Assembly: GCA_937891215.1 (NCBI GenBank)
Contig: CALAEU010000210.1
Span: forward strand, 1 to 22,057
DNA: 22,057 bases
Source of the DNA: an uncultured Clostridia bacterium
GTDB lineage: Bacteria; Bacillota_A; Clostridia; Oscillospirales; Acutalibacteraceae
Direction of reading: 5' to 3'
Shown here: piece after piece, positions 1-7,391 of the stretch
Layout of the letters: each line of letters opens with the position of its first letter
Numbering within the stretch: the first letter of the stretch is position 1
The notes under the pieces: model-generated
Database searches by the model: none
Seen by the model: only the letters and a program-made list of their open reading frames with translations
What the model was told of the DNA's origin: nothing
Position numbers and translations under genes: made by a program

Positions 1-36
1 CATTTGCTTAATTGCTTGTAAAGTCACCTGTTCCAC
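1..36 (-). CDS. 5' end of the next flagellar-operon gene, possibly fliK (partial)
   Basis: A GTG start at 36-34 lies 4 nt after a perfect Shine-Dalgarno (AAGGAGGTGA, minus strand, forward 50-41). The reading frame stays open to the window edge, giving only twelve residues (MEQVTLQAIKQM). It starts 45 nt after the fliJ stop on the same strand, so it is almost certainly co-transcribed with fliJ. In clostridial and bacillar flagellar operons the gene after fliJ is usually fliK (hook-length control), sometimes preceded by a MotE-like chaperone. Twelve residues cannot identify the family; the fliK suggestion is from position only. Confidence 0.6.
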   Translation of the reverse strand, partial: MEQVTLQAIKQM

Positions 37-81
37 TTTGTCACCTCCTTAAGAAATAATTATATAATATAGTACTTAAAG

Positions 82-531
82 TCAGGACAGGCTTTCTTCT
101 TCGGTAGATTTTTTTGCTACCATTTCAAGAATTTCTTCCTGTAATTCCTTTGCTTCAAGATACTTATATTCCTCTAATTGCTTCTCTTCGAGTTTATCAA
201 GTCCTGAAACTTCTTGCGAAGCAGCAACAACAACTTTAATCTGTGCTTCAATTCTTGCTTCGGCACGTTTTAATTCTTCATACAAGTTGTTAAGTTGTAA
301 TCTGGTATTTTCTGAATGAAACTTATAAAGCATAAGGTCACTCGCCATTAAACCATTTTTACTTTCTTTAAACTCATGTTCGCGAGCTTTACGATGATTT
401 TCGAGATTTTCAATATCCGTTTCTATCTTCGCTTTTTCCGCCTGAAGTTGCCTTAAAGTTGTTTTTTCTTTTTCAAGAACTTGCTCTTTGTAACTGCGCA
501 TTTTCGCTAATGAAAATTGAAAAGATTTCAT
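82..531 (-). CDS. fliJ: FliJ, flagellar export chaperone / ATPase stalk protein
   Basis: A 149-residue, highly charged protein that is almost entirely predicted coiled coil (Lys/Glu/Leu-rich from about residue 10 to 140). It starts MKSFQFSLAKMRSYKEQVLE, typical of the FliJ N-terminus. In the family, FliJ is the central stalk inserted in the FliI hexamer; it links ATPase to the export gate FlhA and helps recycle export chaperones. No globular domain or membrane segment is visible. The ATG is 12 nt after the fliI stop, with AAGG eight nt upstream. Sequence alone is weakly diagnostic because FliJ is poorly conserved, but length, coiled coil and position directly after fliI make the call secure. 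Confidence 0.9.
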   Translation of the reverse strand: MKSFQFSLAKMRSYKEQVLEKEKTTLRQLQAEKAKIETDIENLENHRKAREHEFKESKNGLMASDLMLYKFHSENTRLQLNNLYEELKRAEARIEAQIKVVVAASQEVSGLDKLEEKQLEEYKYLEAKELQEEILEMVAKKSTEEESLS

Positions 532-543
532 CTACATTACCTT

Positions 544-1866
544 TTACTTTACTGCAAGTTGGAGAAGGTTTAGTGTATCTTCGAATCTGCAAGGTTCTTC
601 AACCCTTTGTTGCAGAAATTCGTTGATTTTGGGCATATGACTTATTGCTCTGTCAAGTTCAGGGTTATTGCCCTGTTTATAAGCACCAATTGAAATGAGG
701 TCTTCATTTTCTTTGTAAATGGACATCATATTTCTTAATTTACCCGCCGCCTCTTTTTGTTCGGGAGAAGCAATACCACTCATAAGACGGCTTAAACTAC
801 TCAGAACATCAATTGCAGGGTAATGGTTTCTTGATGCAATTTTTCTCGACAAAACTATATGACCATCAATGATACTTCTTACAGTATCAGAGATAGGTTC
901 GTTTGTATCATCACCTTCTGAAAGAACGGTGTAAATACCTGTAATAGAACCGGTTTTAAAGTTACCGGACCTTTCGAGTAACTTTGGCAAAGCTGAATAA
1001 ATTGAAGGAGTGTAACCCCTTGCTACCGGTGCTTCACCTGTACTCAGACCGATTTCACGCTGTGCCATTGCAAAACGAGTTAAAGAGTCCATCATAAGGA
1101 GTACGTCTTTACCTTGTCTCTGGAAATACTCCGCAATAGCAGTTGCAGTCTGTGCGCATTTAAAACGCATAAGAGCTGGTTGGTCAGACGTTGCCACAAC
1201 TAAAACCGAACGTTTCTGACCTTCCGGACCTAAATCGCGTTCAATAAATTCTACAACCTCTCTACCACGCTCACCTACGAGTGCAATAACATTGACATCG
1301 GCTTTAACATTTCTGGCAATCATACCCATAAGAGTACTCTTACCGACACCGCTACCTGCGAAAATACCCATACGCTGTCCCTTACCTATAGTAAGAAGAC
1401 CATCTATGCACTTAACACCCAACTCAATTACTTCGTTGATTGGTGGTCGTGCCATTGGGTTTTCAGGTGCTCCGCCTATGGAAATGGATGTTCCTTCTGT
1501 AATCTCTTCCTTATTATCAATTGGTTTACCAAGAGCATCAACTGCTCTGCCGATAAGCTGGTCACTTGCAAGAACGGTAAGTTTTTTACCTGTATTTATA
1601 ACTTTGCAACCGTAACCGATACCGTCAACCTCCTGATATGGCATTAAAAATGCTGTGCTTTCAGAAATACCGACTACTTCGGAGAGAACTATTTGTTCAT
1701 CACCCGGAAGGAAAATTTTGCAAATATCGCCAATACTACAAGTTAATCCTGTTGCTTCAACGGTCATACCGATTATTTTGTTAATTCTGCCTTCACGAGT
1801 AAGTGTATCAGTATTCTTTAACACTCTTTCGTATTTAGCTAAATCAATATTACCGGACTGTAACAC
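544..1866 (-). CDS. fliI: FliI, flagellum-specific type III export ATPase
   Basis: A 440-residue F1-beta-like ATPase that energises export of rod, hook and filament subunits at the base of the flagellum. Visible motifs: Walker A AGSGVGKST at residues 170-178, ALVGERGREV around 195-204, Walker B VLLMMD at 255-260 followed by SLTRFAMAQREIGL, and the ATP-synthase alpha/beta signature PAIDVLSSLS at 350-359. Length is normal for FliI. It works with FliH (the negative regulator encoded just upstream, gap 2 nt) and FliJ (just downstream, gap 12 nt), so the three subunits of the export ATPase complex are encoded in a row. All catalytic motifs are intact. The SLTRFAMAQREIG stretch and the flagellar context separate it from virulence-type T3SS ATPases and Rho. 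Confidence 0.97.
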   Translation of the reverse strand: MLQSGNIDLAKYERVLKNTDTLTREGRINKIIGMTVEATGLTCSIGDICKIFLPGDEQIVLSEVVGISESTAFLMPYQEVDGIGYGCKVINTGKKLTVLASDQLIGRAVDALGKPIDNKEEITEGTSISIGGAPENPMARPPINEVIELGVKCIDGLLTIGKGQRMGIFAGSGVGKSTLMGMIARNVKADVNVIALVGERGREVVEFIERDLGPEGQKRSVLVVATSDQPALMRFKCAQTATAIAEYFQRQGKDVLLMMDSLTRFAMAQREIGLSTGEAPVARGYTPSIYSALPKLLERSGNFKTGSITGIYTVLSEGDDTNEPISDTVRSIIDGHIVLSRKIASRNHYPAIDVLSSLSRLMSGIASPEQKEAAGKLRNMMSIYKENEDLISIGAYKQGNNPELDRAISHMPKINEFLQQRVEEPCRFEDTLNLLQLAVK

Positions 1867-1868
1867 TC

Positions 1869-2603
1869 TTAAACCTCCATCTCTGCCTCTCTGAAAGCAA
1901 GGCGAAGATTATCTGCCTGAACAGATATAGTAGCGACAACTGCACCTGTTTCAGTACTCACCACACAAGTATCATCTGCACAAGCGATTGGTTTAACCTC
2001 TGCTACACCGCGATATTCGGGTTTAGAAAGTTCACCCTTTGCAGCTTCTACAAGACCTGCTAATGAATCTGAAACTTCAAGTGTGAGCCAATTTGTACCT
2101 TTACATTCACTTACTGTTTTTGTGACAAGCTCCTGTAAATACAAATCGTCTTCACTTATTTTCTTGCAGACTAATTTTTCTGCAATATCTATGGCAAAAA
2201 ACTTCAATTTCTTTTCGTAATCGTTAAGATACGCTTTCTGAAGTTCTTCCATCTCGTTAATTTTTTGAGAAATACTGTCAATGCTTTGTTGTAACTCTGT
2301 TTTTTTACTTTGTAAAGCATCAGAATACGCTTTGATTTCAACTTCTAAAGCAATAGCATTGAGTTCATCTCTGTAAAATTCTGCTAATTCTTCGCGTGTC
2401 GGATAAACAAGTTTTTCCTGTGGTTCTTCAGGTTGTTCCTCAATAACCTCGAAACTTGCGGGAGTAAACTCCATAAAAGCTTCTTCCGGTGGAAGTTCTT
2501 CTTGCTCTTCAATAGTTACTCTTGGTAACTCGAAATCAACATCGGGAATTTTTACAGAATCTGAGGTAGCTGAATAATTGTATGTTCTGAAAATATCACT
2601 CAA
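1869..2603 (-). CDS. fliH: FliH, flagellar export ATPase regulator
   Basis: A 244-residue protein with an acidic, Pro/Glu-rich N-terminal third (about residues 20-70), a coiled coil (about 75-135) and a C-terminal domain ending in a stretch (CVVSTETGAVVATISVQ, about 213-229) that fits the FliH/YscL C-terminus. FliH binds FliI and tethers it to the C-ring. Start choice: the only start consistent with a Shine-Dalgarno is TTG at 2603-2601, with GGGGAGG nine nt upstream inside the end of fliG; an ATG between them runs straight into a stop. The gene therefore overlaps fliG by 8 nt, which suggests translational coupling. The poorly conserved N-terminus is normal for the family. Confidence 0.9.
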   Translation of the reverse strand: MSDIFRTYNYSATSDSVKIPDVDFELPRVTIEEQEELPPEEAFMEFTPASFEVIEEQPEEPQEKLVYPTREELAEFYRDELNAIALEVEIKAYSDALQSKKTELQQSIDSISQKINEMEELQKAYLNDYEKKLKFFAIDIAEKLVCKKISEDDLYLQELVTKTVSECKGTNWLTLEVSDSLAGLVEAAKGELSKPEYRGVAEVKPIACADDTCVVSTETGAVVATISVQADNLRLAFREAEMEV

Positions 2604-3612
2604 TTATTGCATCCTCCCCACCGTGAGAAATTGTAATTTCTCCGGATTCTTCCAATGTACGAATAATATCAACAACTTTCTGTTGAGCCTTTTCAACATC
2701 ACGCATACGAACATTTCTGAGGTATTCAAGGTCAGAAAGAATGTTTTCTTTAGCACGGGCAGAAATATTTGAAAGCAATACTTCTTTGATTTCTTCGGTA
2801 GAACCTTTGATAGCAATTGCAAGGTCCTGATAATCGACATCTCGAAGAACTCTCTGAATAGTGAATGGATCGAGATGAACGATATCTTCGAATACGAACA
2901 TAAGCTTTTTGATGCTGTCTGTAAGTTCAGGGTCAGTAGCACCAAGTTCGTCAAAGATACGTTTTTCAGTAGCTCTGTCTGTGTGGTTCATAATATCAGC
3001 AACATGGTTAACACCACCGATTTCTGTCATATCAACAGAAACAACGGAAGAGAATCGTCTTTCAAGAATTGTTTCAACTGTATTAACAATACTTGGTGAA
3101 ACACTATCAAGTGTAGCAATTCTTTTGATAACACTGAGTTGCGTATTTGGTGGAAGTTCCGAAATAATTTTTGATGCTTCTTCAGGTGGTGCGTATGAAA
3201 GAATAAACGCAATAGCCTGTGGGTGTTCACCCTGCAACATCATTAAAAGATTCCTTGATTTTGCTTTTCTCAAGAATTCAAATGCTCTTGTCTGCATAGC
3301 ACCTGCAACTCTATCCATATAAGACTGGGCAAGTTCAGGACCAAATGCTTTTTCAAGAATATCTTTCGCGTATAAAACACCGCCCTCAGAAATAATTTTC
3401 TGAGTTGTGCAGAGGCCATAGAAATCATCTATAACCTCCTGCAAGTCAGATGGTGTGAGTTTTTCAAGTTTTGCAACTTCAACTGAGAGTCTTTCAATTT
3501 CATCTTCAGTTAAGTATTTGTACACAGATGCTGCTTCATCTGCACCGAGAGCAACGATAACAGCAGCGGCCCTGCCTATTGGAGAAAGTCCTTTAGTCGC
3601 ATTTCTTGCCAT
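2596..3612 (-). CDS. fliG: FliG, flagellar motor switch / torque-generating rotor protein
   Basis: A 338-residue rotor protein. The N-domain (1-105) binds FliF, the middle domain carries the EHPQ motif at 129-132 (contact with FliM), a GGV linker sits at 199-201, the MFVF hinge at 238-241, and the C-terminal torque domain follows with its charged helix around 281-300. Length and all landmark motifs are standard, so it should interact with FliM and the MotA stators in the usual way. Its ATG overlaps the fliF stop by one base (TAATG), and its 3' end overlaps fliH by 8 nt, so fliF-fliG-fliH are translationally coupled. The C-terminus is longer than that of enteric FliG by a short acidic tail (EITISHGGEDAIIE), which is common in Bacillota. 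Confidence 0.97.
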   Translation of the reverse strand: MARNATKGLSPIGRAAAVIVALGADEAASVYKYLTEDEIERLSVEVAKLEKLTPSDLQEVIDDFYGLCTTQKIISEGGVLYAKDILEKAFGPELAQSYMDRVAGAMQTRAFEFLRKAKSRNLLMMLQGEHPQAIAFILSYAPPEEASKIISELPPNTQLSVIKRIATLDSVSPSIVNTVETILERRFSSVVSVDMTEIGGVNHVADIMNHTDRATEKRIFDELGATDPELTDSIKKLMFVFEDIVHLDPFTIQRVLRDVDYQDLAIAIKGSTEEIKEVLLSNISARAKENILSDLEYLRNVRMRDVEKAQQKVVDIIRTLEESGEITISHGGEDAIIE

Positions 3613-5282
3613 TAATCGTCACCGTCCTTTATCCATGAACGAAGCAAGTTAGCTGTAACCTTCGGATTTGCTTTTGCGAAGTTACGAACTTCTTTAAGAA
3701 TTGCTTCATCTTTAGGGTCAGCGTCACCCATAGCAAGGTCTGCAAGTTCCTTCTTGTAACGATCGATTTCCTGTTGCAACTGAAGTTGTTCTGCTGCACG
3801 CTCGTCTTCGATTTGTTGAAGGTATTCTTCCATACCATCCTTTTTCTTTTTCTTTCTCTTCTTAGCAATGATAATAGCCGGAACGAGAATGATAATAAGA
3901 ACGAGAAGTACAACAAGACCAAGTATGAGAATAATCTGCCACAATGGTAACTCTGCGAGTTTTTCGAAGAATGTCTTATTAACAACAACATCATCTGGTG
4001 GAGTTTCACCAGCAAATGAAGAAACACTGATATTTTCAGGAGCAATATCGACACTCTTTGAAACTATATTTGTAATCTCTTCACGATTTGTGTTAGAGAG
4101 ATTAGCCTGTTTTACCATAACAGAAACTGTTGCTCTGTCAAGAATTGCATTACCTTTTTCAATCTGGGTTTTAATATAACCGTAGTCATAATCACGAAGA
4201 CCTTCAATCATTGTTTCGCCTTCGAGAGCAGTACCACCATTATATGTATAATCAGGAATATCGGTGTTGTTTTCTTCACCAGCAACACCACCAGCAACAT
4301 CCTCAGGACCACCCTGGAATGTACCTTCTTCGTGAGTTAAGAAACCTTCTTCCTTAGAATTCGGAATAAGTTCCATTTTTTCTGTCATCATTTTATCGTA
4401 GTTGATAGTTACTTTAGCAACTGCAAATACGCCATCTGCACCATATTTAGGGGTAAGAATTCTTTTTACATTTTCTTCAATCTGATTCTGAACCATTCTT
4501 TCAAAATCAAGATTTTGATTATATGTAAGACCGCCGTATTTATCTTCACTTAAAAGCAATTCAACCATATTGGTTGCATCTATAATATGAACATCTTCAG
4601 GTTCAAGTTTCGGTACTGCAGATGAAACAAGATTTTTAATAGCAGTAATCTGCTCATCGCCGAGTTCAATATCATCTGTAAACTTAATGTTAACACTTGC
4701 AGTAGTTTTTTCATTTTTTTCAGTTTGCTGCCATACATAATCGGTAGTTTCAGGTATAGCAAGTGTAACATCAGCATCAATGATACCCTCAATTTTCATA
4801 AGAGTACCCTGTAAACGATCCTGAGCCTGGTGAATAAGTGCCTGTGTTTTGTCTGCCTCAGTAGCGGTAAGACTTTGTGAATTCTCAAAAATGTCATAAG
4901 TAAGAGTGCTCTTCGGGTAACCTTCTGCCGCAAGTTTTAAAAGACATTGGTCATAAATTTCAACAGGCACGACAACATTGCCGGTGGAATCCATTTCTGC
5001 AGCAATTCCATCAGCAAGTAATTCTTGATAAATTTCAGCCGCTTCTGTAGGTTCAAGACCTTCATAAAGCGCAACATATTTATCACCTGTAACATTTAAA
5101 ACAATTGCTAAAACTGCTGCAAGTACAACAATACCGCCAGCAACACCGAAGATAGCATTCTTCTTTTTCTTCGGCATTTCAGCAAAATAATTTTTAATTG
5201 ATAGAAGACTTTTACCAAGTGCAGTGTTTTCATCAAACAACTTGGCTTTTAAAGTCTCAAAAGCATTATTATTTTCCGCCAC
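3612..5282 (-). CDS. fliF: FliF, flagellar MS-ring protein
   Basis: A 556-residue membrane protein that forms the MS ring, the platform for rotor and export gate. Visible: a basic stretch KKKK then TM1 at about 43-64, a large periplasmic region with ring-building motifs (DKYVALYEGLEPTEAAEIYQ near 67), a low-complexity acidic/Gly loop near 320-360, TM2 at about 447-473 followed by a very basic stop-transfer segment (KKRKKKKK), and a C-terminal FliG-binding tail (ILKEVRNFAKANPKVTANLL, about 528-547). Start choice: GTG at 5282; an in-frame TAG lies two codons upstream, so no longer form is possible and the next Met is after residue 30. The ribosome binding site is poor (GGGGTAGAG). It lies 76 nt downstream of fliE. 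Confidence 0.96.
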   Translation of the reverse strand: MAENNNAFETLKAKLFDENTALGKSLLSIKNYFAEMPKKKKNAIFGVAGGIVVLAAVLAIVLNVTGDKYVALYEGLEPTEAAEIYQELLADGIAAEMDSTGNVVVPVEIYDQCLLKLAAEGYPKSTLTYDIFENSQSLTATEADKTQALIHQAQDRLQGTLMKIEGIIDADVTLAIPETTDYVWQQTEKNEKTTASVNIKFTDDIELGDEQITAIKNLVSSAVPKLEPEDVHIIDATNMVELLLSEDKYGGLTYNQNLDFERMVQNQIEENVKRILTPKYGADGVFAVAKVTINYDKMMTEKMELIPNSKEEGFLTHEEGTFQGGPEDVAGGVAGEENNTDIPDYTYNGGTALEGETMIEGLRDYDYGYIKTQIEKGNAILDRATVSVMVKQANLSNTNREEITNIVSKSVDIAPENISVSSFAGETPPDDVVVNKTFFEKLAELPLWQIILILGLVVLLVLIIILVPAIIIAKKRKKKKKDGMEEYLQQIEDERAAEQLQLQQEIDRYKKELADLAMGDADPKDEAILKEVRNFAKANPKVTANLLRSWIKDGDD

Positions 5283-5358
5283 TTGACTCTACCCCGAATT
5301 TCATTTTTTAAGTCTTAACGTTCTTCAAAAAATATCTATATATAATATGTATAGCAAA

Positions 5359-5661
5359 TTATACCTGAATAGACATAATTTCCTTATATGCATTTACTGC
5401 TCTTGAAGTAATCTGAACAGTTGTCTGAAGCATTGTTTCAGCTTTTAACATATTGATTTGAATTTGTGCTAAATCATCTGCATTTCCAATTGAAAGCGCA
5501 TTACCATCAACATCTGAAAGTGCATCCGCTTTCTTAAATTCATCAATTGCATTATCTAAAAGACTTGCGAATCCGCCTTCCGTAGCTTCAGCAGCAGTCT
5601 TAACATTTTCTACCTTAGAAAAATCCATTTTTTCCATTGGTGTAATAGGTACTATGAACAT
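5359..5661 (-). CDS. fliE: FliE, flagellar hook-basal body connector
   Basis: A 100-residue small helical protein that joins the MS ring to the proximal rod and is an early export substrate. The C-terminal half (LAQIQINMLKAETMLQTTVQ onward, ending SRAVNAYKEIMSIQV) matches the FliE signature. Start choice: ATG at 5661 with AGGGG eight nt upstream gives exactly the usual family length; an in-frame GTG at 5751 would add 30 residues of Lys/Cys-rich sequence that does not belong to FliE and has no convincing ribosome binding site. It is the first gene of the operon. The usual partners flgB and flgC, which normally precede fliE in Bacillota, are absent here. Confidence 0.93.
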   Translation of the reverse strand: MFIVPITPMEKMDFSKVENVKTAAEATEGGFASLLDNAIDEFKKADALSDVDGNALSIGNADDLAQIQINMLKAETMLQTTVQITSRAVNAYKEIMSIQV

Positions 5662-5805
5662 CAAAAATTCCCCTTTCAGAAGAGTACACCTTATTGTAAT
5701 TTTTAACAAAATTACTTTGAATTTTTCGCAACTTTTCGTCATTTTGCACACCTTTATTTTCTAAAAAGGCATAAAAGGGTGCAGTGACACTATGGTTACT
5801 ACCAC

Positions 5806-5834
5806 ATATTAACACAAATAATCAATCTTGTCAA
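5806..5834 (-). promoter_or_regulatory. Sigma-A type promoter of the fliE operon
   Basis: On the minus strand, a perfect -35 TTGACA (forward 5834-5829), 17-nt spacer and -10 TAATAT (forward 5811-5806). Transcription would start near 5798 and leave a leader of about 135 nt before fliE. The consensus -35 with ideal spacing suggests housekeeping sigma-A control of the early flagellar genes, with no sigma-28 needed. Confidence 0.7.
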
Positions 5835-5934
5835 CTGAAATGCACAAGAAAAAAATGGAAACGCGGTTATTTTTGTGATTTTATATAATTTGTTTAATTG
5901 TTATAAATTTAACATTTCTTTAACATTTTTTTGA

Positions 5935-5959
5935 GTGTGCAAGTCGCAAGTGTGCAAGT
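5935..5959 (+). repeat. Tandem 10-mer direct repeat carrying GTGTGCAA
   Basis: GTGTGCAAGT occurs at 5935-5944 and again at 5950-5959, a 15-nt period. The octamer GTGTGCAA also occurs, inverted, in the fliE leader (5744-5751) and in the promoter of the first glycosyltransferase (8459-8466). The surrounding 5840-5985 stretch is AT-rich and holds no gene that I can support. Confidence 0.6.
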
Positions 5960-5985
5960 TGCTAGCAAAACAACTGCAAACAACA

Positions 5986-6090
5986 TTGACGCGTAGATTT
6001 AGTGCATAAGCCATTTTCTTCATCCCGAAGTTGTACAAAGGTACTACGAGCGGATGAAAAAATGGCTTAGGTGCTGAATATCCGCGTCAA
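5986..6090. other. 105-nt rod-like imperfect hairpin, possible structured RNA
   Basis: The arms are collinear over the whole element: TTGACGCG 5986-5993 with CGCGTCAA 6083-6090; TTTAGTGC 5998-6005 with GTGCTGAA 6071-6078 (G-U pairs needed, read as plus-strand RNA); TAAGCCATTTT 6007-6017 with AAAATGGCTTA 6059-6069; TTCATCC 6019-6025 with GGATGAA 6052-6058; GTTGTAC 6030-6036 with GTACTAC 6041-6047 (one mismatch). The apical loop is AAAG. No ORF, transposase or target-site duplication accompanies it. It lies downstream of the second flagellin and its terminator. It could be a small RNA, an RNase III-type processing structure or a non-autonomous repeat; I cannot tell the strand or the role. Confidence 0.6.
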
Positions 6091-6098
6091 GAAATAGG

Positions 6099-6136
6099 AA
6101 AAGCCTCTCCAGGCGGGTAACCCGAAGAGGCCTTTT
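6099..6136 (-). terminator. Intrinsic terminator downstream of the second flagellin
   Basis: On the minus strand AAAAGGCCTCT pairs with AGAGGCTTTT; a second stem CGGGT/ACCCG sits inside, and a T-run ends the arm. The structure is A/T-flanked on both sides and so could act in both directions. It ends the flagellin transcript about 110 nt after the stop codon; 6137-6247 holds only a weak hairpin (TTAG/CTAA around 6162-6190) and a GTAAGCTTAC palindrome near 6210. Confidence 0.75.
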
Positions 6137-6247
6137 GGTTGTTAGTTTGGGTATTTAATTCGCTTTAGCAACTACCGAAGAGTTACTAAGCATTTATTGG
6201 TTCGCCAAGTAAGCTTACCGTATAGAAATAATCAGTAATTATATCAA

Positions 6248-7063
6248 TTATTGAAGTAACTGAAGAACTGATTGTGGTTGTTGGTTTGCTTGAGCAAGCA
6301 TAGCCTGAGCAGCCTGAGTGAGAACGTTCATCTTTGTGTAGTTCATCATCTCTTTAGCCATATCTGTATCACGAATACGTGAGTTAGCAGCTGTCATGTT
6401 TTCTGCTGTTGTGTCAAGGTTGTTGATTGTGTACTCAAGACGGTTCTGAATAGCACCGAGGTTAGCTCTCTGTGTTGAAACTGTGTTAATAGCTTCTTTA
6501 ACAAGAGCAAGTGAAGAATTTGCTGTTGCTGCATCATTTACTGTAAGTGTAGCAACTTTAAGAGCACCAGCATCAAGTGCTGAACAACCTACGCTGATTG
6601 TATCAGTTGCTTCTGAACCAATCTGAAGCTGTGTATTCAATGTACCACTAAGTAATGTGGTGTTATTGAATTTTGTTGATTCTGTAATACGAGTAATTTC
6701 TTTACCAAGTGCATCAAGTTCTTTACTGATAGCACCTGTATCAACTGAATCGTAAATACCATTAGCTGCTTTTGTGCAAAGTTCTACCATACGGTTAAGC
6801 ATGTTGTGAATTTCAGTTGTTGCACCTTCAGCTGTCTGAACGAGTGAGATAGCGTCCTGGCAGTTTGCAGAAGCTTGTTCAAGACCCTTAATCTGAGCCT
6901 TCATTTTTTCGCTGATTGCAAGACCAGAAGCATCGTCAGCTGCACGGTTGATTTTGAAACCTGAAGAAAGTTTCTCAAGGCTCTTACCAACTGCACTGTT
7001 GTTCATGTTTAACTGTCTGTTTGCGTTAATACCCATTACGTTTGTTCTAACTACCATACCCAT
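6248..7063 (-). CDS. Flagellin, short D0/D1 type (copy 2)
   Basis: A 271-residue filament protein. The N-terminal D0/D1 helices (residues 1-140, with SLEKLSSGFKINRAADDASG at 28-47) and the C-terminal D1/D0 helices (about 185-271, ending VLQLLQ) are joined by only about 45 residues, so the outer D2/D3 domains are essentially missing. Start choice: ATG at 7063 with AAGGAGG nine nt upstream, identical in layout to the neighbouring copy; an in-frame start at 7129 would add 22 residues that run through the leader hairpin and are not flagellin-like. Cys at 68, 96 and 160 are unusual for flagellin. The TLR5-contact helix (LNRMVELC, 89-96) keeps the Arg and Leu equivalents. Exported by the flagellar type III system; a FliS/FliW partner is expected elsewhere. 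Confidence 0.97.
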   Translation of the reverse strand: MGMVVRTNVMGINANRQLNMNNSAVGKSLEKLSSGFKINRAADDASGLAISEKMKAQIKGLEQASANCQDAISLVQTAEGATTEIHNMLNRMVELCTKAANGIYDSVDTGAISKELDALGKEITRITESTKFNNTTLLSGTLNTQLQIGSEATDTISVGCSALDAGALKVATLTVNDAATANSSLALVKEAINTVSTQRANLGAIQNRLEYTINNLDTTAENMTAANSRIRDTDMAKEMMNYTKMNVLTQAAQAMLAQANQQPQSVLQLLQ

Positions 7064-7085
7064 AAATCTTTTCCTCCTTGAAAAT

Positions 7086-7128
7086 TGTGTTACCGAGTAG
7101 GCTCCTTGCCTCTCTTTTAAGCAACACA
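7086..7128 (-). promoter_or_regulatory. CsrA-type leader hairpin before flagellin copy 2
   Basis: Read as minus-strand RNA: outer stem UGUGUUGC (7128-7121) with GGUAACACA (7094-7086), inner stems GAG/CUC and GGC/GCC, apical loop AAGGA (GGA at forward 7105-7103). It ends 6 nt before the AAGGAGG ribosome binding site (7079-7073), which itself contains a second GGA. Size (43 nt) and layout match the hairpin before copy 1 although the stem bases differ. Confidence 0.7.
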
Positions 7129-7150
7129 TTTTAATAAAATATTTATTTCC

Positions 7151-7190
7151 AATGCCTGACTGCTACCCAAAAACAGTCATCCGCGGCATT
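7151..7190 (-). promoter_or_regulatory. Second conserved leader hairpin before flagellin copy 2
   Basis: Minus-strand RNA: outer stem AAUGCC/GGCAUU (7190-7185 with 7156-7151), an asymmetric internal loop GCGGAU (7184-7179) opposite a single A (7157), inner stem GACUG/CAGUC (7178-7174 with 7162-7158), 11-nt loop. It lies exactly 22 nt upstream of the CsrA-type hairpin, the same distance as in copy 1. Confidence 0.6.
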
Positions 7191-7219
7191 AAAAACCTTT
7201 ATTATGTAGCTTTCTCTGG

Positions 7220-7263
7220 GGTAATGCTACAAACTATTCACAACCTCAGTTTGTAACATTACC
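7220..7263. repeat. 16-bp inverted repeat between the two flagellin genes
   Basis: GGTAATGCTACAAACT (7220-7235) and AGTTTGTAACATTACC (7248-7263) pair over 16 positions with one mismatch or wobble, around a 12-nt loop. No T-run follows on either strand, so it is not a classical terminator. A short alternative stem GTAGC (7206-7210) with GCTAC (7226-7230) would compete with it. Role unknown: operator, RNA processing site or transcript-stabilising hairpin are all possible. Confidence 0.6.
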
Positions 7264-7346
7264 TTAGTACAGGTAAAGCCTCAAGTCAGAAGAGAAATAT
7301 TAACTTAAGTAAATTTAGTTTCTTGCAACAGGTTTTTACTCTCAAC

Positions 7347-7372
7347 CTGCGGGTTGTGGGTGCAACCCGCAG
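7347..7372 (-). terminator. GC-rich hairpin after flagellin copy 1
   Basis: CTGCGGGTTG (7347-7356) and CAACCCGCAG (7363-7372) form a perfect 10-bp stem with a 6-nt loop, 20 nt after the stop codon of copy 1. A second, overlapping stem CAGGTT/AACCTG (about 7330-7349) follows. No U-run follows, so termination may be weak or the structure may protect the 3' end and allow some read-through to copy 2. Confidence 0.5.
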
Positions 7373-7391
7373 ATATATATTACGGAGTAAA

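Noticed and set aside
1292..1894. Plus-strand open frames over fliI (and similar antisense frames over fliG, fliF, flagellin and the cyclase)
   Set aside because: No ribosome binding site, no recognisable protein, and they mirror the codon structure of the real minus-strand genes.
5662..5751. N-terminal extension of FliE from GTG 5751
   Set aside because: The extra 30 residues are not FliE-like, and ATG 5661 has AGGGG at good spacing and gives the normal 100 residues.
5986..6090. 6S RNA
   Set aside because: About half the usual length and no large central open bubble.
6099..6136. c-di-GMP-I (GEMM) riboswitch, because of the GGGTTACCCG core
   Set aside because: The GCAAAGCC-type core and receptor stem are missing; the structure is a U-run terminator.
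6137..6240. tRNA-like stretch with GGTTCG near 6200
   Set aside because: No acceptor or anticodon stem and no matching T-arm can be built.
7064..7129. 22-residue N-terminal extension of flagellin copy 2
   Set aside because: It would be read through the leader hairpin and ribosome binding site; the tandem copy has no counterpart and flagellins start MxMVVRTN-like.
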